DNA of 64,000 bases from Halioglobus japonicus (GTDB taxonomy: Bacteria > Pseudomonadota > Gammaproteobacteria > Pseudomonadales > Halieaceae): positions 1,488,001 to 1,552,000 of the forward strand of contig NZ_CP019450.1 of NCBI RefSeq assembly GCF_001983995.1, read 5' to 3'. Shown in pieces: positions 10,838 through 18,867 of the stretch. Numbering within the stretch: position 1 is the stretch's first letter; every line of letters begins with the position of its first letter. Both the position numbers and the translations under genes were made by a program. The notes beneath the pieces are model-generated. The model was not told the origin of the DNA. It was given only the letters and a program-made list of their open reading frames with translations, and did no database searches.

Positions 10838-11056
10838 TCAGGCGGGCCGGAGATAGCTGAAGCGGGGTTTGACCTCGCCGTCGCGTTCCACGGTTTCCTG
10901 CCACATGGCTAGTGGCCTCACCCACAGGGCGCGTTCACCGTATTGGGGGCGGTAAACTACCAGTGTCTCCTCGGTTTCAGAGTGTGTGGCCAGGCCGATG
11001 AGTTCGTACTCGTTGCCTTTGAAGTGCTGGTAGATACCCGGCTGTGGGTCGCTCAT
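10838..11056 (-). CDS. DUF1653 domain protein
   Basis: 72-residue single-domain DUF1653 protein. It shows the family pattern GIYQHFKGNEYEL near the start, then VVYRPQYG, LWVRPLAMW and a terminal PRFSYL. Members are small beta proteins of unknown function. It lies between the permease and the Crp/Fnr gene, all on the minus strand, with a 20-bp gap to the regulator. Confidence 0.85.
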   Translation of the reverse strand: MSDPQPGIYQHFKGNEYELIGLATHSETEETLVVYRPQYGERALWVRPLAMWQETVERDGEVKPRFSYLRPA

Positions 11057-11076
11057 GGTGTGCCTTTTAACATATG

Positions 11077-11685
11077 TTAATGATGCTCAGGGGTCGCGTC
11101 CCTAAGCTTGCGTTTGATTCGGGAGAGTGAGACAGCATCGATACCGAGGTATGAGGCAATATGGCCCTGGGTGACTCGGTCGCTGAGATCCGGTTCATTG
11201 GCGAGTAGCCATTGGTAGCGTTCTTCAGCATTACAGGTCAGCAGGACCGCCTCACGCTGCTGATTGCGCAAGAAAGCCTCGGTGAGAAACACCCGGTACA
11301 GGCGGGCGATCTGCAGATTCTGATCGGCGGCATCTAGCAGGTCATTGAGATGAAAGCTGATCGCCTCGACAGGCTCCAGACACTCGATGGAGAAGGGTGC
11401 GGCACCGCCGGAAATGGCGGCACTCACGGGGCCGGCGATCTGGCCCGCGCGAATAAAGGATTTGTTGCGTTCTCGCCCTTCCGGCGTGGTGTAGAAAAGG
11501 CGTACCAGCCCCGTGTTAACAACGTACAGGGTGTCGCTGACATCGCCGGCGTGAATCAGGAATTCGCCGGCGTCACAGTTAACCGGGGCCATGCGTGCCA
11601 GCCAGGGTAAATCCGCTGGCAGGTCATGCAGGCCCCAGCGATGCAGCCACTGGTTGCGAGTAGTATTGAAATCCGCTGCGCTCAT
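11077..11685 (-). CDS. Crp/Fnr family transcriptional regulator
   Basis: 202-residue regulator from the start at 11685 (MSAADFNTT). It has an N-terminal cyclic-nucleotide-type beta-roll (about 30-120, with FLIHAGDVSDTLYVV) and a C-terminal winged helix (about 155-195, VTQGHIASYLGIDAVSLSRI). The cysteines for an Fnr-type iron-sulfur cluster are absent, so it is not an oxygen-sensing Fnr. The frame extends upstream to 11859, but that part overlaps the divergent aldolase gene and is rejected. The 40-bp gap to that gene makes regulation of it plausible. Confidence 0.85.
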   Translation of the reverse strand: MSAADFNTTRNQWLHRWGLHDLPADLPWLARMAPVNCDAGEFLIHAGDVSDTLYVVNTGLVRLFYTTPEGRERNKSFIRAGQIAGPVSAAISGGAAPFSIECLEPVEAISFHLNDLLDAADQNLQIARLYRVFLTEAFLRNQQREAVLLTCNAEERYQWLLANEPDLSDRVTQGHIASYLGIDAVSLSRIKRKLRDATPEHH

Positions 11686-11725
11686 GGCAGCAGTATAAAC
11701 CGAACCAAGGTGAAAGGAGATTGAG

Positions 11726-12517
11726 ATGAACGACGTTGCTAACGAAATTGTGATGAACATGGACAAGGCCGAAGATATTCTGGCCCAGCCGGAAGATGTC
11801 GCCGCCATCCGTGTGGATCGCAAGAACAAGCTGGCGGCGGCCCTGCGCCTGTTCGGCAAGTTTGGTTTCGACGAAGGCGTGGCGGGTCACATTACTGTGC
11901 GTGACCCGGAGCACAGCGACCACTTCTGGGTGAACCCCATGGGCAAATCGTTCAAGCAGATGAAGGTGTCCGACCTGCTGCTGGTCAATCACAAAGGTGA
12001 AGTGGTGGAAGGTGAAGGTCTGCTCAATGGCGCAGCGTTTACCATTCACTCCCAGATCCACATGTCCGACCCCTCGATTACCGCAGCCGCGCACTCACAC
12101 TCGGTGTACGGCAAGGCGTTCTCGTCATTGGGCAAGACCCTGGCGCCGCTAACCCAGGACGCCTGTGCCTTCTACGAAGACCACGTGCTGTTCGATGATT
12201 TCTCCGGCGTAGTGCTGGATAACAGCGAAGGCGAGCGTATCGCAGCCGCCCTGGATGGGCGCAAGGCGGCGATTCTGCAAAATCACGGTCTGCTGACCGT
12301 GGGCGAAACCATCGACGCCGCCGCCTGGTGGTACATCACCCTGGAGCGCAGCTGCCAGGCGCAGCTGCTGGCCGAGGCGGCAGGCACCCCCAAACCAATT
12401 GAGCACGATGTAGCGCTGGGTACGCGCGACACTGTGGGCTCGGCGCTCGCAGGCTGGTTCAGCTTCCAGCCGCTGTACGATGTGATTATCGAGGAGCAAC
12501 CAGAGCTGCTTGACTGA
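11726..12517 (+). CDS. class II aldolase/adducin family protein
   Basis: 263-residue protein with the class II aldolase fold. Zinc-ligand regions are visible as GVAGHITVRDPEH (about 53-66), HSHSVYGKAF and ILQNHGLLTVG. A strong AAAGGAGA ribosome site precedes ATG 11726. The family includes sugar-phosphate aldolases and oxygen-dependent decarboxylases; this longer variant, with the catalytic Glu position not obvious, often has no assigned substrate. It is divergent from the Crp/Fnr gene and followed by a terminator. Confidence 0.82.
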   Translation: MNDVANEIVMNMDKAEDILAQPEDVAAIRVDRKNKLAAALRLFGKFGFDEGVAGHITVRDPEHSDHFWVNPMGKSFKQMKVSDLLLVNHKGEVVEGEGLLNGAAFTIHSQIHMSDPSITAAAHSHSVYGKAFSSLGKTLAPLTQDACAFYEDHVLFDDFSGVVLDNSEGERIAAALDGRKAAILQNHGLLTVGETIDAAAWWYITLERSCQAQLLAEAAGTPKPIEHDVALGTRDTVGSALAGWFSFQPLYDVIIEEQPELLD

Positions 12518-12531
12518 TCTTGACGGCAGTT

Positions 12532-12551
12532 CCGGGTTGACAACAACCCGG
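12532..12551. other. perfect 8-bp-stem hairpin upstream of the terminator
   Basis: CCGGGTTG and CAACCCGG separated by ACAA, 14 bp after the aldolase-family stop codon. There is no T run, so on its own it is not an intrinsic terminator. It may protect the 3' end of the message. Confidence 0.5.
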
Positions 12552-12568
12552 TCGCGATTACTCTCTGT

Positions 12569-12594
12569 AAGGCCCTCCGCGTGAGGGCCTTTTC
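12569..12594 (+). terminator. rho-independent terminator after the class II aldolase-family gene
   Basis: Perfect nine-base-pair stem AAGGCCCTC / GAGGGCCTT with a CGCGT loop and a short T run. It closes the aldolase transcript just before phoD. Confidence 0.8.
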
Positions 12595-12612
12595 AATTGC
12601 ACGGAGAAGGTA

Positions 12613-14283
12613 ATGAGCAGAATCAGTCGCCGCAACATTATTAAGGGCCTGTCAGCCACGGCCGTCCTGCCGGTGGTGGGCTGTGCCACGGGGCCGGGAG
12701 CATCCGATATCAATGGGGCCACGTTTTCCCACGGCGTTGCCAGCGGCGACCCCGACCAGAGCAGTGTTGTGCTCTGGACCAGGGTGAGTGGTGCCTCCGG
12801 GCCGGTGACAGGGCGCTGGCAACTCGCCAGTGATCCCCATTTTGCGCAAGTGGTAGCCGAGGGTGACTTCAGCACCGATGCCTCGCGCGACTGGACGGTG
12901 AAAGTGGTGCCCGACGGTTTGTCGGCGGGCGAACGCTTCTACTACCGGTTTAATGTCGGTGACATCTATTCACTGCCGGGACGCACCCGCACACTGCCCA
13001 GCGGCCATGTGGAGCGTCTTGGCCTGGCTGTCGCATCCTGTTCCAACTACCCCTTCGGTTACTTTAATGCCTATGAAGCGATTGCCCTGGATCAACAGGT
13101 CGATCTGGTTCTGCACCTGGGTGACTATATTTACGAATATGGTCCCGATGGTTACGGCGGCGAAAGCGGCGCAGCGCTGAATCGCAATCACCAGCCGCCG
13201 CGGGAGATTCTCAGCCTGGCGGACTACCGCCAGCGCCACGCCCAGTACAAAGCCGACGCTCAATCGCAGGCTATGCACAGCAATCACCCTTTGATTGCCA
13301 TCTGGGATGACCATGAGATTACCAATGACCCATGGATGGATGGAGCGGAAAATCACCAGCCTGAAACCGAGGGCGACTGGACGGCGCGCAAGCAAATCGC
13401 GCTGCAGGCCTACTATGAATGGATGCCGATCCGCGAACCTGGTGCCGGCGGAAATCGGGCAGAGTACTGGCGGCACTTTGGCTACGGCGATCTGGCCAGT
13501 CTGATTACGCTGGAAACCCGGTTGACGGGCCGCAGCGAACAGCTCAACTACGAAGATCATCTGGAACAGCTGCAAACCGCCGATGATGTGCGCCGTTTTT
13601 ATCGCGAGGATTTATGGGACCCTTCGCGGGAGCTGTTATCCGACGCAGGCAAGGCATTCACCGGCGAGGCATTGGCTGAGTCGGTTCAGGCGGGCAGGTC
13701 CTGGCGCATTCTCGGCAACCAGATTCTCATGGCGCGCTGGCTGGCACCGATAATTACCGATCAACAGCTTGCGGACATGGGCGTCGAGCCCGGCACCACG
13801 CTCTATGAGTATGCGCATCGCTTCCGGCCGCTGGGTGAAGCGGGCCTGCCGCTCAACCTCGATGCCTGGGATGGTTATCCCTATGCTCGTGAAACCTTGT
13901 ATGGCATGGCCAGTCAGGCAGGTGCGAACGACCTGCTGGTGTTGACCGGAGATACTCATGCCTTCTGGCAGAACCAGCTGTTTAACGCCGCCGGCCAGGC
14001 GATGGGCGTTGAGATTGGTACTTCTGGTATTACCTCTCCCGGGCCTTTCAGTGGGCTGGGTCCGGAGCAGGCTGCGGCGTTCGATCGGGTATTGGCAGAC
14101 GCCAGTCCGGACGTGCTGTGGACCAGTGGTCAGACCAACGGCTATGTGCGGCTGGTGTTGACGCACGAGGCCGCCACGGTCGACTACATGGGCGTGAGCA
14201 GTGTGGTCTCGCGCGACTACCGCCCCGCCAGTATTCGTCAGGTGCGTATCGAAAAATCCGGCAAGTCGCTTAGTTTCGCCTGA
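12613..14283 (+). CDS. phoD: PhoD-like alkaline phosphatase, Tat-exported lipoprotein
   Basis: 556-residue PhoD-family phosphodiesterase/alkaline phosphatase. The N-terminus carries a twin-arginine signal (SRRNIIKG) and a lipobox-like VVGC at about 24, suggesting Tat export and lipid anchoring. The metallophosphatase core shows LVLHLGDYIYEY, WDDHEITND and LTGDTHAFW, supplying the metal-binding Asp/His ligands of the Fe/Ca-type centre. An AGAAGG ribosome site precedes ATG 12613. It probably releases phosphate from organic esters outside the inner membrane. It is followed by the ECF sigma operon but is separated from it by its own promoter region. Confidence 0.9.
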   Translation: MSRISRRNIIKGLSATAVLPVVGCATGPGASDINGATFSHGVASGDPDQSSVVLWTRVSGASGPVTGRWQLASDPHFAQVVAEGDFSTDASRDWTVKVVPDGLSAGERFYYRFNVGDIYSLPGRTRTLPSGHVERLGLAVASCSNYPFGYFNAYEAIALDQQVDLVLHLGDYIYEYGPDGYGGESGAALNRNHQPPREILSLADYRQRHAQYKADAQSQAMHSNHPLIAIWDDHEITNDPWMDGAENHQPETEGDWTARKQIALQAYYEWMPIREPGAGGNRAEYWRHFGYGDLASLITLETRLTGRSEQLNYEDHLEQLQTADDVRRFYREDLWDPSRELLSDAGKAFTGEALAESVQAGRSWRILGNQILMARWLAPIITDQQLADMGVEPGTTLYEYAHRFRPLGEAGLPLNLDAWDGYPYARETLYGMASQAGANDLLVLTGDTHAFWQNQLFNAAGQAMGVEIGTSGITSPGPFSGLGPEQAAAFDRVLADASPDVLWTSGQTNGYVRLVLTHEAATVDYMGVSSVVSRDYRPASIRQVRIEKSGKSLSFA

Positions 14284-14338
14284 TCTCCCACCATTCATCG
14301 CTGGAATCGCGCGGTTCGTCGCAACCCGCGCCAGCGAA

Positions 14339-14364
14339 GTAACTTTTCTTCTCCCCAGTCGTAT
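14339..14364 (+). promoter_or_regulatory. candidate autoregulated ECF promoter
   Basis: GTAAC at 14339-14343 and CGTAT at 14360-14364, with AAC and CGT separated by 16 bp, the spacing typical of ECF promoters. The predicted transcript start falls at or next to the start codon of the ECF gene, which has no ribosome site, so a leaderless message is possible. Assignment is by eye only. Confidence 0.4.
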
Positions 14365-14369
14365 AGTCC

Positions 14370-14861
14370 GTGAATATGGACAAACAATTTCAACAATGGA
14401 CGATCGCCCACCAGGAGCAGAGCTGGTCAATGGCCCGATTTCTACTCAAGGACGAGGCCGAGGCAGAGGACGTAGTGCAGGATGCATTCATCCGCCTCTG
14501 GCAGCACCGCGACACGCTCTCGGAGGCGCGGGTGAAACCCTGGTTACTGCGTGTAACGCGCAATCTCTGCCTGGATCGACTGCGCCTTGAGCGCCCTCGA
14601 GCAGACTCCGGGCCGGATGAATTGGCCGGGGGGGAAGAGCCGCTTGCAAGTATGCAGCGCAGCAGGGAAGGGCAGGTACTGCAGGCCGCCGTAATGGGCC
14701 TGGACGAACCCTACCGCTCGCTGGTCATCATGCGCGATGTGCAGCAGCACAGTTATGAAGACGTGGCGGCCACGTTGGAATTGAGCCTGCCCCAGGTAAA
14801 GACCTACCTGCACCGGGCGCGAAAAACACTGCGGGAACAACTGACGGAGTTGCGACCATGA
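14370..14861 (+). CDS. ECF-type RNA polymerase sigma factor
   Basis: 163-residue sigma-70 family ECF factor. Region 2 (about 10-75) has SMARFLLKDEAEAEDVVQDAFIRLW in pieces; region 4 (about 105-160) has the helix-turn-helix SYEDVAATLELSLPQVKTYLHRAR. The start may be GTG 14370 or ATG 14376; neither has a Shine-Dalgarno sequence. The stop overlaps the next start in an ATGA, so it is coupled to the anti-sigma gene. The operon layout (sigma, anti-sigma, two DUF4252 proteins) is one seen for this sigma group. Confidence 0.9.
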   Translation: MNMDKQFQQWTIAHQEQSWSMARFLLKDEAEAEDVVQDAFIRLWQHRDTLSEARVKPWLLRVTRNLCLDRLRLERPRADSGPDELAGGEEPLASMQRSREGQVLQAAVMGLDEPYRSLVIMRDVQQHSYEDVAATLELSLPQVKTYLHRARKTLREQLTELRP

Positions 14862-15289
14862 CGGAAAAACCAGACTTGCACAGTGATGAGTGGGAGCAGG
14901 TGCTGCAGCAGGCCCTGGCTGATTTGCCTACCGAGCCTATGCCGGCCAGCTTGCAGAACAAGCTGCAGCGGATTCCCCGCGATCATGCCGAGCGTCACCC
15001 CTGGTGGCGTGCCAGCTGGTTGCGTCCAGCCTTCGCGTTTGGCGTGATTGCCGTGCCCCTGGCTGTGGCGCTCATGGCGCAGCAGCAACAAATTCAGCGG
15101 CAGGAACAGCAACTTGCCCAGGCCCAGCAGGATCTGGCGATCGCGCTGACCTATTTGCAGAAAGCCAATGAACAAGTCGCCAGTCAGATGGCGGCCAGTA
15201 TCGGTTCGGGTGTGGCCCGGCCGGTAACGGACACAACAATCCAGGTGATTGAAAAGCCCCTGGACACTACTCGGGAGTACGAACTATGA
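14858..15289 (+). CDS. putative anti-sigma factor, single-span membrane protein
   Basis: 143-residue protein with an acidic cytoplasmic N-terminus (1-50), one transmembrane span (about 51-70) and a Gln-rich coiled-coil periplasmic region (about 70-110). It contains no cysteine, so it is not a zinc-binding anti-sigma of the HxxxCxxC type. The role is inferred from its position, overlapping the ECF gene, and from topology. It overlaps the next gene by four bases. Confidence 0.72.
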   Translation: MTEKPDLHSDEWEQVLQQALADLPTEPMPASLQNKLQRIPRDHAERHPWWRASWLRPAFAFGVIAVPLAVALMAQQQQIQRQEQQLAQAQQDLAIALTYLQKANEQVASQMAASIGSGVARPVTDTTIQVIEKPLDTTREYEL

Positions 15290-15810
15290 GAACCTTGATT
15301 GCAATTGTTACCAGCTGTTTGATCAGTGTTGCAGCCCTGGCGCAGGACTATGAAAGCATGCCGGGCTATGTGGACTTCGGCACCATGAACGAGATCTACG
15401 GTGAACCCCGGGTGATGATCAATATCGGCGGACCTCTGATGCAGTTACTGTCTGCGGCAGCAGCAGCCTCTAAGGACCCGGAAGCGGCCGCGATTATGCA
15501 GGGACTGGAGGGTATCCGCGTGAATGTCTACGATACGGGCGGTAATCTGGCGCCGGCGCTGGAACGCATGAATCAGGCCAAGACCATCCTGCAGGCCGCC
15601 AACTGGCAGCCCATTGTGCAGGTGCAGGAAGCGGATGAGCAGGTGCAGATGTTTACCCGGGTGAATGCCGACAACATGGAAGGCATGGCCATTATGGTGG
15701 TCAACCAGGAAGAGGCCGTGTTTCTGAACATTCTTGGCAATATCGATCCCGCCCAGGTGAGCAAGGTGATGGAGCAGATTAACGTCGATGTTGACGTCGA
15801 CACGGAGTAA
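15286..15810 (+). CDS. DUF4252 domain protein, secreted
   Basis: 174-residue protein with a signal peptide cleaved near Ala19 (VAALA/QDYES), followed by one DUF4252 domain. The domain shows GYVDFGTMNEIYGEPRV-type openings, a central LEGIRVNVYD strand and a C-terminal FLNILGNIDPAQVSKVM. Family members are exported proteins of unknown function, often encoded with ECF sigma factors. It ends 4 bp before its paralogue, so the two are co-transcribed. Confidence 0.82.
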   Translation: MRTLIAIVTSCLISVAALAQDYESMPGYVDFGTMNEIYGEPRVMINIGGPLMQLLSAAAAASKDPEAAAIMQGLEGIRVNVYDTGGNLAPALERMNQAKTILQAANWQPIVQVQEADEQVQMFTRVNADNMEGMAIMVVNQEEAVFLNILGNIDPAQVSKVMEQINVDVDVDTE

Positions 15811-15814
15811 GGCC

Positions 15815-16336
15815 ATGCATACCTTGAAAATAGCACTGCTATTGGTAATGGTTGCCCTCACCGGCTGCGGTGTGACCGCTCCGCACCGCAACGCCGGTTA
15901 CGCCGATTTCGATGGCCTGTCGATGTGGGATGTCGATGCCACCATGACCCTGTCAATCGGCCCCACGTTGCTCAGCATCGCATCAAACGCCATTGAAGAT
16001 GATCCGGCGACCAAGGCTTTGCTGTGTCAGTTGGATGGTGTACGGGTCAAGCTCTACGAGATCGAGGAAGACCCGATCGCGGTGGCAGAAGACCTGGGTG
16101 AGATTAACGCCCGTCTTAACGAAGATGGTTGGCAGCAAATTATTCTGGTGCGCGAGGAAGGCGAGACGACCTACGTGCTGATGAAAATGGTGGAAGAACG
16201 TATCGCTGGCCTCACCGTACTCACTGCCGACCGCTCCGAGGTCGTGTTGGTCAATGTAATGGGCGAGCTGCAGCCGGAGATGCTCTCGAGCACTATGCAG
16301 GCACTGGATGTCCCTGCACCGCCGATTGATGTTTAG
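15815..16336 (+). CDS. DUF4252 domain lipoprotein
   Basis: 173-residue lipoprotein: lipobox ALTGC ending at about residue 18, then a DUF4252 domain paralogous to the preceding gene (YADFDGLSMWDV, CQLDGVRVKLYEI, VVLVNVMGELQPEM). ATG 15815 is used; the frame runs further upstream but only as overlap with the neighbour. The tandem of one soluble and one lipid-anchored DUF4252 protein behind an ECF pair suggests an envelope-stress or envelope-maintenance output (inference). The end overlaps the convergent gene by four bases. Confidence 0.82.
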   Translation: MHTLKIALLLVMVALTGCGVTAPHRNAGYADFDGLSMWDVDATMTLSIGPTLLSIASNAIEDDPATKALLCQLDGVRVKLYEIEEDPIAVAEDLGEINARLNEDGWQQIILVREEGETTYVLMKMVEERIAGLTVLTADRSEVVLVNVMGELQPEMLSSTMQALDVPAPPIDV

Positions 16337-17076
16337 CCGCTTACAGGTTCCTGGTAGGCATAGTCCAGGAGCCCCAGGTCATTGAGCACACCGTCGAGGT
16401 GTGTCATGGCCTCGGGGCTTGGTCCCGGATAGTCGCCCGCTATGGGCACATTCCCCACATAGCCCATGTCTTTCACACCCTCGGGTGAACTGAAGTAGGC
16501 GATGGCCGCCAGTGAGCGCAGTCCGTCAAATACCCGGGAAATATAGGCGTATTGCAGCTTACTCTCGGCCTCCTCGTAGGCGACGTCATCCAGGATGGCG
16601 CGTTGTTGTTGTGCGCTGGTTGCCAGAAACGACTGGCCTGTGCGGCGCTGGGATTCCTCATCGAACCACACCAGCGCAGACAGGATTTCCGGCCGCGTTT
16701 CCTGCTGCTCGGGGTAGGGCGCGCTGACCCACTCATCGACCAGGTCGACAACACCGGCTTCCGATGCCGAGGGGAAGTCGCCTTCCCGGGGAATCATCAA
16801 GTCGAGTATCGCTGTGGCGAGCTTGCGCTGATGAGGTGTCATGGTGAGAGGCCAGGGCGCCTGGACTGGTGGATTCAGTGTCGGGTCGGTGCCGTAGCCC
16901 TCTGCGGTAATGGGTTGGAGTTGCAGGTCTGGCCAGTTTCCGGCGAGCTTGGCCGCCTTGATCACCGTGGCTTCGCAGCCGGTAATCAGCGGCGTTGTCA
17001 CTGCTGCGGTCACGGCTGCCAGCCATTTCAGCGATTGGCGTCGGGTGATGCCTGGTTCAGGTGTCTCGTGGCTCAT
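16333..17076 (-). CDS. gluconate 2-dehydrogenase subunit 3 family protein (Tat)
   Basis: 247-residue accessory subunit. It has a twin-arginine signal (TRRQSLKWLA, about 11-20) followed by a hydrophobic stretch and a lipobox-like ITGC. The mature part carries the subunit 3 pattern, including ILDLMIPREGDFPSASEAGVVDLVDEW. It overlaps the start-side partner, the GMC oxidoreductase, by four bases (ATGA) and would be exported with it, by analogy with the two- and three-subunit gluconate and sorbitol dehydrogenases. No cytochrome subunit is adjacent. Confidence 0.85.
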   Translation of the reverse strand: MSHETPEPGITRRQSLKWLAAVTAAVTTPLITGCEATVIKAAKLAGNWPDLQLQPITAEGYGTDPTLNPPVQAPWPLTMTPHQRKLATAILDLMIPREGDFPSASEAGVVDLVDEWVSAPYPEQQETRPEILSALVWFDEESQRRTGQSFLATSAQQQRAILDDVAYEEAESKLQYAYISRVFDGLRSLAAIAYFSSPEGVKDMGYVGNVPIAGDYPGPSPEAMTHLDGVLNDLGLLDYAYQEPVSG

Positions 17077-18758
17077 GCTATCGCCCCCTTGTTCAGTTGC
17101 TCAGCCAGCCATGATGCATTGCGCATGGTCAGAGTCATAATGGTGAGCGTGCAATTCTTGTGGGGGTTGGAGGCAAATACGCCGCCGTCCATCACGAACA
17201 GGTTGTCGCAGTCCCAGGCCTGCCCCCACTGGTTGGTGACAGAATCTTTGGGCGAAGTGCCCATGCGCGTTGTACCCACCTCGTGGATAATCTCGCCGCC
17301 TTTTTTGATCGCTTCGGCGGGATCTGGCAACTCGTCTGGCACATCGGCCCCGAGTAGCTTGAAGATATCGCGCGCTGTGGCGAGTCCGTGACGCACCTGG
17401 TTGAGTTCCTGTTCGGACCACTTCCAGTGAAATTTGGCCACCGGAATGCCCCAGCGATCAGTGACCGCATCGTCGATTTCCATATAGCAATCGGCGTTGG
17501 GTACCATCTCTCCACGCAGAGCCAGAGAGATCTGTGATCCATAGTCGAACCTGGCCCGGCGCTTCATCTCCACGCCGTAGCCCTGAAGCTTCTCGGGATA
17601 GTAACCACCGGGCGGTTTGAAACCTGTACTCATCTCAAAGTGATAGCCCCGCGCAAAATCCAGCTCGCCCCTGGCCTGCATATCGTGGCCCCACCAGGGC
17701 AGGAACAGGTGATTGGCTGTATGGCCGTCCTCGTTATAAATGGGGCGGCCTTTCAGTGCGGGAATCACGGCGCTCATATTTGCCCCGGTTGAATCCATAA
17801 GGTTGCGCCCTACCTGGCCCGAGCGGTTGGCCAGCCCCTGCGGGTGTTGCTCACTCTTTGAGTTGAGGAGTATCCGTGCCGATTCACAGGCGCTGGCCGC
17901 CAGAACGACCACGGGTGCGGCGACGGTGCGAGGGGCGCCCGTTTTGCGGTCGATATAGGTGACGGCTTCGGCGCGTCCCTGTGCATCGACCTCGACGGAC
18001 CTGACCATGGCGTCGGTCTGTACAGTCAGTAAACCGGTGGCTTTGGCCATCGGAATGAGCGAAGTCGTGGTCTGGAAGGCAGCGCCGATGGAACAGCCCC
18101 GGCCACACTGTGTTGCCCAGAAACAGGCGGCCCGATCGTCTTTGGGTCGGGTCAGGATGGCGCGATGCATGGGAGCGGCGGGGATGCCCAGCTTGCCCGC
18201 GGCAGCGGCAACTAACAATTCAGGCACGCGCGGTTTAGGCGGCGGCATTAATATGTCGGGAGATGAGTCTGGCATGTCGTCCAGCCCCGTATTCGTGCCA
18301 CACACCCCCACCAGTTCTTCGGTGCGATCGTACCAGGGGGCGAGTTCATCGTATTCAAAGGGCCAGTCTGCCCCGAAACCGTCGCGGCTGAATCCTTTGA
18401 AATCATGGTGAGAAAATCTGAGTGAATACCGCCCCCAATGATTGGTGCGCCCGCCCAGCATGCGCGCTCGCCACCACTTGAACTCGGTATTATCGGCCAT
18501 GGTGTAGGGTTCGCCCGGCACCTCCCAGCCGCCGTCGACTGTGGCATCGTAATAACCGAAGTTCTTGTCTGGCGTGGGCGCACCGCGCAACGGTGCGTCC
18601 GCCGGGGAATTGAACATTGGCGTCTCGGTAACCGGGTCGTAGTCGCGACCGGCCTCGAGCATTAGCACCCGCTTGCCCAATTTGGTCAGGGTGTGGGCTG
18701 CCATGGCACCGCCGGCGCCGGAACCGACTACCACCACATCGTAAGCTTGATCGGACAT
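17073..18758 (-). CDS. GMC family FAD-dependent oxidoreductase
   Basis: 561-residue flavoenzyme from the start MSDQAYDVVVVG at 18758. It shows the FAD-binding VVGSGAGGAMAAH and LMLEAGRDY motifs near the N-terminus and the C-terminal GMC signature GGVFASNPHKNCTLTI with its catalytic His region. It lacks a signal of its own and is probably carried by the Tat-bearing small subunit encoded just downstream. The longer frame to 19031 runs into the divergent neighbour and was not used. The likely role is oxidation of a sugar, sugar acid or alcohol; the substrate is unknown. Confidence 0.88.
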   Translation of the reverse strand: MSDQAYDVVVVGSGAGGAMAAHTLTKLGKRVLMLEAGRDYDPVTETPMFNSPADAPLRGAPTPDKNFGYYDATVDGGWEVPGEPYTMADNTEFKWWRARMLGGRTNHWGRYSLRFSHHDFKGFSRDGFGADWPFEYDELAPWYDRTEELVGVCGTNTGLDDMPDSSPDILMPPPKPRVPELLVAAAAGKLGIPAAPMHRAILTRPKDDRAACFWATQCGRGCSIGAAFQTTTSLIPMAKATGLLTVQTDAMVRSVEVDAQGRAEAVTYIDRKTGAPRTVAAPVVVLAASACESARILLNSKSEQHPQGLANRSGQVGRNLMDSTGANMSAVIPALKGRPIYNEDGHTANHLFLPWWGHDMQARGELDFARGYHFEMSTGFKPPGGYYPEKLQGYGVEMKRRARFDYGSQISLALRGEMVPNADCYMEIDDAVTDRWGIPVAKFHWKWSEQELNQVRHGLATARDIFKLLGADVPDELPDPAEAIKKGGEIIHEVGTTRMGTSPKDSVTNQWGQAWDCDNLFVMDGGVFASNPHKNCTLTIMTLTMRNASWLAEQLNKGAIA

Positions 18759-18867
18759 GGAATTCTCATTAATGTGGGTTTCACCACGCAGTATATAAAT
18801 CTTTGCCCTCCTGGGGTGGTTGCGGTCTGAAAAAAATAACAGCGGCTGCAAGAGATGGAGATCGTGA

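Noticed and set aside
11686..11859. N-terminal extension of the Crp/Fnr protein
   Set aside because: The extra residues are antisense to the class II aldolase gene and do not match the family; the domain begins near the start at 11685.
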